From: Microbacterium sp. cf046
Lineage (GTDB): Bacteria; Actinomycetota; Actinomycetes; Actinomycetales; Microbacteriaceae
Assembly: GCF_900114345.1 (NCBI RefSeq)
Contig: NZ_FOZJ01000003.1
Location: forward strand, 620,001 to 684,000
Reading direction: 5' to 3'
Length of the DNA: 64,000 nt
The notes under the pieces were generated by a model. The model had not been told where the DNA came from. It saw only the letters and a list, made by a program, of their open reading frames with translations, and did not search any database. Position 1 is the first letter of the stretch. The number at the start of each line of letters is the position of its first letter. The position numbers were made by a program, and so were the translations under genes. Below are positions 32,039 through 40,206 of the stretch, one piece after another.

Positions 32039-33715
32039 GTGATCCGCACCACCGACCCCGTCCGCCGCATCGCGGATCTGTACGTCGCAGAGTTCGCCGC
32101 TCACGAGCCGGAGGCGGCGCAGGCCGCCGGCCTCCCGTCGCCCGGTCCGCTCGCCGACATCGGCCCGGAATGGCTGCAGCGGAAGTACGCCCTGCAGGGG
32201 GAGGCGCTCTCGGCCCTCGATGCACTTCCGCCCGAGGCCGGTGACCCGACCCTGCGGGCGGCGCTGCGCGAGCGGCTCGAGCGGGAGCGGCTGCTGTTCG
32301 ACACCGGCTTCACGCCCCGTCTCGTGGCCGGTCTCGCAACGCCGGTGCATCTGATCCGCTACGCGATCGAGGGCCTCACCGTGACCGCCGACGCCGCCGG
32401 GGACGAGCTCGTCGCGCGGCTGGAGGCAGTTCCGAGCGGGGTGGCACAGTACATCGACGCGCTGCGGTGGTCGCGGGATGCCGCGGATCGCTTCAGCGGC
32501 ACGGGCGTCGCGCCGGTGCGCCAGCTCGACACCCTCGCCGACCAGGTGCAGGTGTGGGTGGACGCGGACTGGTTCGGCTCGGTCCCGATCGCCGGGGCCG
32601 TGGACGCGCAGACCCGGGCACGCGTGCGCCGCGCCGCGGATGCCGCCAACGTCGCACTCGCGGACCTGATCGGGGTCCTGCGCGACGAGCTCAGACCGGT
32701 CGCGCCCACCGTCGACGGGGTCGGCGCCGAGGTGTATGCCGATCTCGCGGCGGCCATGCTCGGCGCGCGCATCGATCTGATGGACACCTACGCGTACGGC
32801 TGGGCCGAGCTCGAGCGCCTTGTGACGGAGGCGCGCAATCTGGCCGCGGGCCTCGGCGGCGGCACTGACGGTGATCCGGTCCGGGCGGCCGCGAGACTGC
32901 TCGACGAGGATGCGCGCTACCGGCTGGACGGGGTCGATGCGATCCGCGCGTGGCTCGAGCGGCGCGTCGACGAGACGACCGAGGCCCTGCACGCAGCCTT
33001 CGACCTCCCTGCCGGCATCCGCAACGTCGACTGCGTCGTCGCCGAGGCGTCCACCGGCGTCGTCTACTACACCCCGGCTCCGCCCGACGGCTCGGTGCCG
33101 AGCCGCATCGTGTGGACGATTCCGAGCGGCGTACCGGTGGCGGCGACCTGGCAGGAGGTGACCAGCGTCCACCACGAGGGGCTGCCCGGCCACCATCTGC
33201 AGTTCGTCGTGACCGCCTCCTCCCCCGACCTCCATCCGTGGCAGCGCCATCTGTGCCACATCCACGGATACGCCGAGGGATGGGCGCATTACGCCGAGCA
33301 GCTCGCCGACGAGCTCGGACTGATCCGCGACCCGGCCGAGCGCCTCGGACTCGTGCTCGGCCAGATCTGGCGGTCGGTGCGCATCGTCGCCGACATCGGG
33401 CTGCACACCGACTGGCCGATCCCTCCGAACCCGCTCGTCTCCGAGGCGACGTGGTCACCGGAACTCGCGCAGCGCATGCTCGTCGATCTCGCCCTCGTGG
33501 AGCCGCACCTCGCGGGGTTCGAGGTCGACCGCTACCTTGGCTGGCCCGGTCAGGCGCTCGCGTTCAAGGTCGGCGCCCGGCTGTGGAACGACGCGCGGGC
33601 CGCGCGGGCGGCCGCGGACGGCGAGAAATTCTCGCTCCGCGAGTTCCACCGCGACGCGCTCGCGCTGGGGCCGATGGGGCTCGAGCCGTTGCGCGCACAG
33701 CTGCTCGGCGGCTGA
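32039..33715 (+). CDS. DUF885 family protein (predicted metallopeptidase)
   Basis: 558 residues. DUF885 proteins resemble M3/M32-like zinc peptidases; here the metal motif appears as HHEGLPGHHLQ (HExxPGHH) near residue 380, with the downstream YAEGWAHYAEQLADELG supplying the third ligand. The N-terminal half is all-alpha. No signal peptide, so cytosolic. GTG start with TAGGCT (32027-32032) exactly 6 nt upstream. Monocistronic and convergent with the LLM gene, 1 nt apart. Proteolytic activity in the family is inferred, not shown for most members. Confidence 0.88.
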   Translation: MIRTTDPVRRIADLYVAEFAAHEPEAAQAAGLPSPGPLADIGPEWLQRKYALQGEALSALDALPPEAGDPTLRAALRERLERERLLFDTGFTPRLVAGLATPVHLIRYAIEGLTVTADAAGDELVARLEAVPSGVAQYIDALRWSRDAADRFSGTGVAPVRQLDTLADQVQVWVDADWFGSVPIAGAVDAQTRARVRRAADAANVALADLIGVLRDELRPVAPTVDGVGAEVYADLAAAMLGARIDLMDTYAYGWAELERLVTEARNLAAGLGGGTDGDPVRAAARLLDEDARYRLDGVDAIRAWLERRVDETTEALHAAFDLPAGIRNVDCVVAEASTGVVYYTPAPPDGSVPSRIVWTIPSGVPVAATWQEVTSVHHEGLPGHHLQFVVTASSPDLHPWQRHLCHIHGYAEGWAHYAEQLADELGLIRDPAERLGLVLGQIWRSVRIVADIGLHTDWPIPPNPLVSEATWSPELAQRMLVDLALVEPHLAGFEVDRYLGWPGQALAFKVGARLWNDARAARAAADGEKFSLREFHRDALALGPMGLEPLRAQLLGG

Positions 33716-33716
33716 C

Positions 33717-34721
33717 TCAGCGCTCGAGCCCGGGGAGCACCTCACGGCCGAGCAGCTCGATGCCTTCGCCGGAGTCGATGCCGTGCGGCGTTCCGAACTC
33801 GATCCGGTCTGCGCCGGCTTCGATCAGACGGTTCGCCTGCGCCGCGACATCCGCCGGCGTGCCCGAGAACGCGAACAGATCGAGCACGTCGCGCGGCACG
33901 AGCCGCCCGGCGGCATCTGAGTCGCCGTCGGCGAGGCGGGCGCGGATGCCGGGAAGCAGGTCATCGGGAAGCACGACGGTCGGGTCCAGGGCGGCCACCA
34001 CGTCCAGGTACATCGCAACCTCGCGACGCGCATGAGCGCGGGCCAGGTCGCCGTCCCGATCGACCACCGTCACGGCTCCGAGCACCACGCCCACGGCGTC
34101 CGCCGGACGGCCCGCGCGCTCGAGGCCCCGCTTCACTCGCGCGCGGACGACGGCGACCATCGCCGGGTTGGCGCTGCCGCCGATCTTCACCTCGTCGGCG
34201 AGTTCGCCGGCCAGCGCCATCCCGAGCGGTCCCCACGATCCGATCAGGATCGGCACCTGCGAGCGCCGCACGGGATAGCGCAACCGCGTGCCGGGTTCGA
34301 CGCGGAACACGGAGCCGTCGTACCCGCGGCCCTCGCCGTCGAGCAGGGTCCGGATCACGCCGATGGCGTCGCGCAGGTGCGCGATCGGCTTCGGCGCCTC
34401 GAGGCCGATCGCCTCGAGCCAGGACCCCTTGGCGAGACCGAGATACGCCCGCCCTCCGGATGCGGCATCCACCGTTGCGAACTGGCCTGCGATCTCGTAC
34501 GGATGCAGGGTGTAGGGGTTCCAGCACGCACAGCCCAGGGTGATGCGCGAGGTGGCACCCGCCATCTCCAGAAGCGCCGCGACGGGCGGCTGATAGAGCA
34601 GGTCGGAGAAGACGCTCACCCCGTCGAAGCCGAGCCCTTCGGCCAGTGCCGCCAGACGTGCGTACTCCCCGACGGACTTGTCGGTCTGCAGCCCGAGCGA
34701 GATCCGGACCGGGTTGCTCAC
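33717..34721 (-). CDS. LLM-class F420-dependent oxidoreductase
   Basis: 334 residues of the luciferase-like barrel: ARLAALAEGLGFDGVSVFSDLLYQPP, then RITLGCACWNPYTLHPYEIAGQFATVDAASGGRAYLGLAKGSW and VPILIGSWGPLGMALAGELADEVKIGGSANP. The last block resembles F420-dependent methylenetetrahydromethanopterin reductase-like enzymes. GTG start overlaps the stop of the TIGR04076 gene by 4 nt; it is the last gene of a four-gene operon led by menF. A catabolic redox step linked to the upstream amidohydrolase is plausible. Confidence 0.88.
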   Translation of the reverse strand: MSNPVRISLGLQTDKSVGEYARLAALAEGLGFDGVSVFSDLLYQPPVAALLEMAGATSRITLGCACWNPYTLHPYEIAGQFATVDAASGGRAYLGLAKGSWLEAIGLEAPKPIAHLRDAIGVIRTLLDGEGRGYDGSVFRVEPGTRLRYPVRRSQVPILIGSWGPLGMALAGELADEVKIGGSANPAMVAVVRARVKRGLERAGRPADAVGVVLGAVTVVDRDGDLARAHARREVAMYLDVVAALDPTVVLPDDLLPGIRARLADGDSDAAGRLVPRDVLDLFAFSGTPADVAAQANRLIEAGADRIEFGTPHGIDSGEGIELLGREVLPGLER

Positions 34722-35092
34722 GTGAGCTCGTCGGTGGCGATGGATCGGGAGCCGGTGCGCACGATGCGCATGATGAGCCGCTCGTCGGGGTCGGGGCAGG
34801 CGACGAGGTCGTCCCGCTCGAGCCAGTCCCCGGGCGGCAGCCGACGCTGCTTCGCGGGCAGGAGCGGCATCACGGCCTGGAGGGCGTACATGCAGAAGTG
34901 ACCGCCGTCGGGCAGGCACAGTCTGCTGCTCTCGACCAGATCGATGTGATCGCCGACCTTCATCCCGCACACCGACCTGCCCTCGATGCGCTCGACGATC
35001 ACGCGGAGGTCGTAGAGCTCGGTGCGGGCCCCGTCGGCGGTCGCCGCCGCATCCGCCGGGGAAGCACCGCTGTCGTCCGGTTGTCGGTTCAT
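34718..35092 (-). CDS. TIGR04076 family protein
   Basis: 124 residues. After a hydrophilic N-terminus of about 25 residues: YDLRVIVERIEGRSVCGMKVGDHIDLVESSRLCLPDGGHFCMYALQAVMPLLPAKQR and then VACPDPDERLIMRIVRTG. This is the TIGR04076 pattern with the conserved G-K-G-D and three or four Cys residues that could bind metal. The family lacks an assigned function. Both ends overlap neighbours by 4 nt (amidohydrolase upstream, LLM oxidoreductase downstream), so it is made in fixed ratio with them. Confidence 0.82.
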   Translation of the reverse strand: MNRQPDDSGASPADAAATADGARTELYDLRVIVERIEGRSVCGMKVGDHIDLVESSRLCLPDGGHFCMYALQAVMPLLPAKQRRLPPGDWLERDDLVACPDPDERLIMRIVRTGSRSIATDELT

Positions 35093-36336
35093 CGGGCGCG
35101 CCCCTCGTCGTCGCGCACCACAACCCCGCCCTTCATGACGAAGTCGATGCCGCGCAGTGCATCGACGCCGGCGGTCGGATCGCCCGGCATCGCGATGAGA
35201 TCGGCGAACCGACCGGTCTGGACCGTGCCGACGCGGTCGTCGGCGTCGAGCCATCGAGCAGGCGCCGCGGTCGCCGCACGCACGACGTCGGGCGCTGCGA
35301 GTCCCCCTGCCTGCATGTGCTCGAGCTCGCGCACGACGGCACTCGTGCCCTCGAAGTCCCAGAACGGCGGCATGTCGCTGCCGAGGAGGACGTCCACGCC
35401 CGCCTCCAGGGCGTACCGGTACGACTCCATATGCCGTGGTCCGGCGCCGAGCGACCGCTCCTGCATCCAGGCCGGCACGCCGAGATCATCGAAGAACGCG
35501 CCGGCCCGGGTCACGACCAGCGTCGGGACGAGCGACACCCCGCGCTCGGCCATCGATCGGGCGACGTCGGGGGTCAGTTCGTACCCGTGCTCGACGCAGT
35601 CCAGCCCGAGCTCGACGGCCTCGGCGATGATCGCGGCGGGTCCTGCGTGCGCCGTCACCTTGCGACCCCAGGAGTGGGCGGTCGAGATGGCCGCGGCCAT
35701 CTCGTCGCGGGTGAGCTGCGGGGTCGTGATCTGCTCGTGCTCCCCGGCGATGCCGCCGGAGATCATGATCTTGATGAGGTCGGCGCCCGCTCTGATCTGG
35801 CTGCGCACGCCGCGCGCGAACGCATCCGCCCCATCGCACTCCAGGGTGTCGTCGGTGTCGTGCCCGTGGCCACCCGTGCAGCACAGGCCCCGGCCTGCCG
35901 TGAAGATGCGCGGTCCCGGCACGCGTCCGGCCTCGATCGCGCGACGCAGCGCGAAGTCCGCCCCGCCCTTCTCCGCCACGCACCGCACCGTCGTCGCGCC
36001 CGACAGGAGCGTGCGGCGCGCACCATCGGCCATGTAGAGCGCGAGCTCGTGCGGGTCGAGCGCGCTGACGGCATCGCCGCCCGCCCCGGGAAGTGACAGC
36101 GAGAAATGCGTGTGCATGTTGATCAGCCCCGGCATGACGTGGGCGCCACCGAGATCGATCACCCCGCCCACCCCATCGGTCGGCGCGTCGTGGGCGGCGA
36201 CGATGTCTGCGATCACCCCGTCACGCACCACGACCGCGAGACCGTCCTGCGGTGTCGGGTCGACTCCATCGACGAGTCGCAGGTTCGTGAGCACGGCATC
36301 GCCGCGGGTCGGGAGCACAGGAATCGGACCTGTCAT
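35089..36336 (-). CDS. Amidohydrolase family protein (imidazolonepropionase/prolidase type)
   Basis: 415 residues. Metal-dependent TIM-barrel hydrolase: NMHTHFSLSLPG (HxH ligands), the bridging-Lys region DLIKIMISGGIAGEHE, TAHAGPAA and CVEHGYELT (His ligands) and GSDMPPFWDF (catalytic Asp). The arrangement with an active-site Lys fits the Sgx9260-like Xaa-Pro/amide hydrolase group annotated as imidazolonepropionase-like. Overlaps menF by 4 nt and the next gene by 4 nt. Substrate probably a cyclic or peptide amide; no relation to menaquinone is known. Confidence 0.9.
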   Translation of the reverse strand: MTGPIPVLPTRGDAVLTNLRLVDGVDPTPQDGLAVVVRDGVIADIVAAHDAPTDGVGGVIDLGGAHVMPGLINMHTHFSLSLPGAGGDAVSALDPHELALYMADGARRTLLSGATTVRCVAEKGGADFALRRAIEAGRVPGPRIFTAGRGLCCTGGHGHDTDDTLECDGADAFARGVRSQIRAGADLIKIMISGGIAGEHEQITTPQLTRDEMAAAISTAHSWGRKVTAHAGPAAIIAEAVELGLDCVEHGYELTPDVARSMAERGVSLVPTLVVTRAGAFFDDLGVPAWMQERSLGAGPRHMESYRYALEAGVDVLLGSDMPPFWDFEGTSAVVRELEHMQAGGLAAPDVVRAATAAPARWLDADDRVGTVQTGRFADLIAMPGDPTAGVDALRGIDFVMKGGVVVRDDEGRAR

Positions 36337-37610
36337 GCGAGGGCATCCACGATGGGGCGGAACTTGACACGGGTCTCGAGCAGCTCGGCTTCCGGGTCAC
36401 TCCCGGCGACGATGCCGGCTCCGGCATGCGCCCGCAGCGGGATCCGACTCGAGGAGCCCGATCCGTCCAGATCGAACTGGGCGCAGCGCAGCGCGATCGC
36501 CCATTCGCCGTCGCCGTGAGCGTCGACCCAGCCGACCGGACCGGCGTATCGTCCGCGGTCGAACGGCTCGAGACGGCGGATGACCTCCAGCGCGGCATCT
36601 GTCGGCGTTCCGGCGACCGCCGCCGTCGGATGGAGCGCTGCGATGAGATCGAGGGCGGACGATCCGTCGCTCAACTCGCCCTCGACGTCGGTCGCGAGGT
36701 GGAACACGTTCGGCAGCTTCAGGGTGAAGGGCTGCTCGCTCGCGGCCAGCGCGCTGGTGTGCGGACGAAGGGAGGCGAGCACGCTCTGCACGGCGTAGAG
36801 GTGCTCGTCCTGGTCCTTCGCGCTCGTGGCCAGGCCGAGGGATGCGGCCGTGTCGGCATCCGCGTCGGCGCCACGCGGCGCGGTCCCGGCCAGCACGCGA
36901 GCCGTGACCGTGCCTCCCGAGACCGTGACCAGCGTCTCGGGGCTCGCGCCGATCAGGCCGTCGACGGCGAAGGTCCAGCAGTCCGGGTACCCCGATGCCA
37001 GCGCACGCGCCAGTCGGCGCAGATCCGATCCCGCGGGGACCGAACCGGCGAGCTCACGCGAGAGCACCACCTTGCTCACCTCGCCCGCGGCGATCGCCGC
37101 GAGGCCGCCGCGGACCGCGGCCTGATAGGCGCTGGGATCGAGTGCGCCCGGGCCGAGCGTCGCCGACCAGTACGGTCCGTACTCCGTGCGCGCCGGCCGG
37201 GTGTCGGGCGCATCGCCGGGTGCATCGATGCGGGAGATGCGGGTGACCCAGGAACGCCTGCCGCGCCGCCCGACGATGACCGAGGGAACGCGGAGGATGC
37301 TGCGCGCCTGCGAGCCCGCATCGAATGCGAACGCGCCGAACGCGACCAGGCCGGTGCCGGGCAGCCCGACCGGATCGTCGATCTCGGCGGCGGCCGCGAG
37401 GGCCCGCCAGCGCGGACCGAATCCGAGCCCGGCGATGCCGCCGGTGCCGGCGAAGGCACTGGCTTCTCCGAACGCGGCGATCGCATCGCCGCGACGGCTC
37501 CAGTACAGCGGCTGCGATGCAGTCGCATACGTGAGCACATCGTCGATGGCGTCGACCTCGCGTGTCACGGCCCGCAGGCGCGGCGTCGGCAGTCCCTGCG
37601 GGTCGGTCAC
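36333..37610 (-). CDS. menF: Isochorismate synthase
   Basis: 425 residues, chorismate-utilising fold. Converts chorismate to isochorismate, substrate of MenD. Active-site features: KVVLSRELA (catalytic Lys region), IGASPETLVTVSGGTVTARVLAGTAPRG, SAKDQDEHLYAVQSV (metal Glu), VFHLATDVEGEL and YAGPVGWVDAHGDGEWAIALRCA near the C-terminus. The GTG at 37610 has TAGGCT (complement of 37617-37622) exactly 6 nt upstream, so it seems leaderless. It is the first gene of an operon whose other three genes are not menaquinone genes, which is odd. Confidence 0.94.
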   Translation of the reverse strand: MTDPQGLPTPRLRAVTREVDAIDDVLTYATASQPLYWSRRGDAIAAFGEASAFAGTGGIAGLGFGPRWRALAAAAEIDDPVGLPGTGLVAFGAFAFDAGSQARSILRVPSVIVGRRGRRSWVTRISRIDAPGDAPDTRPARTEYGPYWSATLGPGALDPSAYQAAVRGGLAAIAAGEVSKVVLSRELAGSVPAGSDLRRLARALASGYPDCWTFAVDGLIGASPETLVTVSGGTVTARVLAGTAPRGADADADTAASLGLATSAKDQDEHLYAVQSVLASLRPHTSALAASEQPFTLKLPNVFHLATDVEGELSDGSSALDLIAALHPTAAVAGTPTDAALEVIRRLEPFDRGRYAGPVGWVDAHGDGEWAIALRCAQFDLDGSGSSSRIPLRAHAGAGIVAGSDPEAELLETRVKFRPIVDALA

Positions 37611-37663
37611 CCATCCAGCCTAGAGTCGAGCCGGGTCGATGCGGGCGCGACATAAACTGAGCC

Positions 37664-38257
37664 GTGATGAGCGATCCCCTCGATACACCGCCGATCCGAC
37701 CCGAACCCGGGACGCGGATGCTGTTCCGGTGGCGCAAGTGGGATGGCAGTCCGCATTGGATGCACGAGTGCGTATACCTCGGCAGCGATGAATGGGGCGA
37801 CTGGTTCGGCCAGCGTGCGGGCTGGCGCAGCACGAGACCCGAACGCGACTATCTGGTCGACGGGCCGAATGTGACCCTCATGCCGCCCAGCGGCCTGTAC
37901 GCCATGACTGTGAACGTCGCACCGCCCGCGACCTACCGCGTCTACATCGACCTCGGCTGGGATGTGCGGTGGGGCGAGAGCGATGGCGGCCTCGAGCCGA
38001 CGGGCATCGACATGGACCTCGATGTCGTGCACGCCGTCGACGGTCGCGGAATCTGGATCGACGACCGCGATGAGTGGGACGAGCATCGGGTCGCATACGG
38101 CTACCCGCTCGAGATCGTCGACCGGCTCGAATCGCTCGCGATCGACCTCGAGCGGCGTGTTCGCGGCGGCATCGCACCGTTCGACGACGCGACGCCGGAT
38201 GCCTGGCTGGAGCGACTGGCGGCACTCGAACCGCCCGAGCCTAGACTCGACGAGTGA
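37664..38257 (+). CDS. DUF402 domain protein
   Basis: 197 residues. DUF402 core: WDGSPHWMHECVYLGSDEWGDWFGQ, then the conserved acidic cluster YIDLGWDVRW...GIDMDLDVVHAVDGRGIWIDDRDEWDEH that binds divalent metal in relatives such as the nucleoside phosphatase FomD. It may therefore be a phosphohydrolase. GTG 37664 and ATG 37667 are both possible; TAAACT (37653-37658) is 5 and 8 nt upstream. Its end carries the menG promoter and overlaps menG by 4 nt. Confidence 0.85.
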   Translation: MMSDPLDTPPIRPEPGTRMLFRWRKWDGSPHWMHECVYLGSDEWGDWFGQRAGWRSTRPERDYLVDGPNVTLMPPSGLYAMTVNVAPPATYRVYIDLGWDVRWGESDGGLEPTGIDMDLDVVHAVDGRGIWIDDRDEWDEHRVAYGYPLEIVDRLESLAIDLERRVRGGIAPFDDATPDAWLERLAALEPPEPRLDE

Positions 38258-39048
38258 ACGCAGACCACGAGCACAACCGCGCCGACCTGCACAAGGACCC
38301 GGCTCGGGTCAGCGGCATGTTCGATCAGGTCGCGAAGAACTACGACCGCACGAACACTGTGCTGAGCATGGGCAACGACCGCATGTGGCGGGCTGCGACG
38401 ACGCGCGCCGTCGCGCCCCGCAGCGGCCAGCGCATCCTCGACCTGGCTGCGGGAACAGGTGCCAGTTCGGTCGCGCTCGCCAGGAGCGGCGCGCAGGTGG
38501 TCGCCGCGGACTTCTCACCCGGGATGATCGCGGAGGGCCGGCGCCGTCACGGCTCCGGCTCACCGGACGGCGGCATCCCGAATCTGACGTTCGTGCAGGC
38601 GGACGCGACCGCGCTGCCGTTCGAGGACGCCGAGTTCGACACCGTGACGATGTCGTTCGGCCTGCGCAACGTGAACGACCCGAAGAAGGCTCTGCGAGAG
38701 CTGCTCCGAGTGACCAAGCCGGGTGGTCGTCTCGTGGTGTGCGAGTTCTCGCATCCGCCGTCGCGGTCGTTCAACGGCCTGTACCGCTTCTACAACGACC
38801 GGATCCTGCCGGTGGTCGCCAAGACCGTGAGTTCCAACGCCGACGCGTACGACTACCTGAACGAGTCGATCCGGGACTGGCCGGGTCAGCGCACGCTCTC
38901 GGCTTGGATCCGCGAGGCCGGATGGACCGACGTCGCGTACCGCAACCTCTCGATGGGTATCGTCGCACTCCACCGGGCGACCAAGCCCGAGGATGCGCCG
39001 AGCACGAAGTCCGCCGCACGGCGACCCGCGCGCACCCCGAAGGGGTGA
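38254..39048 (+). CDS. menG: Demethylmenaquinone methyltransferase
   Basis: 264 residues, UbiE/MenG family, last step of menaquinone synthesis. SAM-binding motif I is ILDLAAGTGASSVALA; family blocks include MFDQVAKNYDRTNTVLSMGNDRMWR, FQ-type motif FVQADATALPFEDAEFDTVTMSFGLRNV and KPGGRLVVCEFSHPPS. The GTG overlaps the DUF402 stop, yet TAGACT (38242-38247) inside the DUF402 coding sequence stands exactly 6 nt upstream, so both coupled and leaderless expression are possible. A basic tail (KSAARRPARTPKG) is extra. The polyprenyl synthase gene follows. Confidence 0.95.
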   Translation: MNADHEHNRADLHKDPARVSGMFDQVAKNYDRTNTVLSMGNDRMWRAATTRAVAPRSGQRILDLAAGTGASSVALARSGAQVVAADFSPGMIAEGRRRHGSGSPDGGIPNLTFVQADATALPFEDAEFDTVTMSFGLRNVNDPKKALRELLRVTKPGGRLVVCEFSHPPSRSFNGLYRFYNDRILPVVAKTVSSNADAYDYLNESIRDWPGQRTLSAWIREAGWTDVAYRNLSMGIVALHRATKPEDAPSTKSAARRPARTPKG

Positions 39049-39076
39049 GGGGTCCCGACCCCGGTAGGCTGGTCGG

Positions 39077-40132
39077 GTGACTCCCTCAGCGTCGGGCTCG
39101 CGGGTCGCGGGCAAGCTGGGCCTCACCGACCGCACATTCGCGGGGCCGCGGTCCCGCAGACTCCAATCGGCGGTCAAAGCCGGCCTCGCCGAGGTCGACA
39201 GCGCGCTGGAGCGGGAGCTCCGCGTGGCCGATCAGGTCGCCGATGCGGCGAGCCGCTACCTATACGACGCGGGCGGCAAGCGGGTGCGGCCGATGCTCGC
39301 CCTCATCACCGCTCAGCTCGGCGACGGTGCGAACGAAAGCGTCATCCAGGGCGCGACCGCGCTGGAGATGACCCACCTCGGCACGCTCTACCACGACGAT
39401 GTGATGGATGCTGCCGACAAGCGCCGCGGGATCCCCAGCGCGCATGCCGTGTGGGGCAACAGCGTCGCGATCCTCACCGGAGACCTGCTGTTCTCGCGCG
39501 CGAGCCAGATCATGGCCCGCCAGGGCGATCGCGCGATCCGCCTGCAGGCCGACACGTTCGAGCGCCTCGTCCTCGGCCAGATGCACGAGACCGTGGGCCC
39601 TGCCGACGGGGAGGATCGCGTCGCGTTCTACCTCAAGGTGCTCGCGGACAAGACCGGCTCGCTCATCGCCGCGGCGGCACAGTCCGGCATCATCTTCTCC
39701 AACGGCCCGGCAGAGTACGAAGAGCCGCTCGTCACGTTCGGCGAGAAGGTCGGGGTGGCCTTCCAGCTGCTCGACGACGTGATCGACCTCTCGGACGACC
39801 CCGATGAGACCGGCAAGGTTCCGGGTACGGATCTGCGCGCCGGCGTGCCGACGATGCCGTACCTCGTCCTCGGACAGCGCGAGGACGCGGCATCCGTGGC
39901 CCTTCGCGCGCGAATCGACGACGGCGTGGAGCGCATCTCCGAGGGCGCCGATCCGGCGATCCTGGATGCCGAGCTCGCCGAGCTGCGCGAGCACGAGGCG
40001 ACCAAGGCGACTCTCGACCTCGCGCACGCGTGGTCGAACGAGGCCGTCGAGGCGCTCGCGCCCCTCCCCGACGGCGCGGTCCGCGAAGCGCTGACGCGGT
40101 TCGCCCAGGCCGTCGCGGACCGATCCAGCTGA
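39077..40132 (+). CDS. Polyprenyl diphosphate synthase (menaquinone side chain)
   Basis: 351 residues, all-alpha isoprenyl synthase. First Asp-rich motif LYHDDVMDAADKRRG and second LLDDVIDLSDDPDETGK; KRVRPMLALI precedes them. It makes the long-chain diphosphate (probably hepta- to decaprenyl) used by MenA. Chain length is set by residues just before the first motif (ALEMTHLGTLYHDD), with small residues allowing long products. GTG start with TAGGCT (39065-39070) exactly 6 nt upstream. Directly downstream of menG, matching the menG-hepT order of other Gram-positive bacteria. Confidence 0.93.
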   Translation: MTPSASGSRVAGKLGLTDRTFAGPRSRRLQSAVKAGLAEVDSALERELRVADQVADAASRYLYDAGGKRVRPMLALITAQLGDGANESVIQGATALEMTHLGTLYHDDVMDAADKRRGIPSAHAVWGNSVAILTGDLLFSRASQIMARQGDRAIRLQADTFERLVLGQMHETVGPADGEDRVAFYLKVLADKTGSLIAAAAQSGIIFSNGPAEYEEPLVTFGEKVGVAFQLLDDVIDLSDDPDETGKVPGTDLRAGVPTMPYLVLGQREDAASVALRARIDDGVERISEGADPAILDAELAELREHEATKATLDLAHAWSNEAVEALAPLPDGAVREALTRFAQAVADRSS

Positions 40133-40206
40133 CATCTCACGGGTCGCAGCCCTCCGACTGACTCTGGGACCGGCTCGGCACGTTCGCAATTCCCGAAAGG
40201 ACCCTC

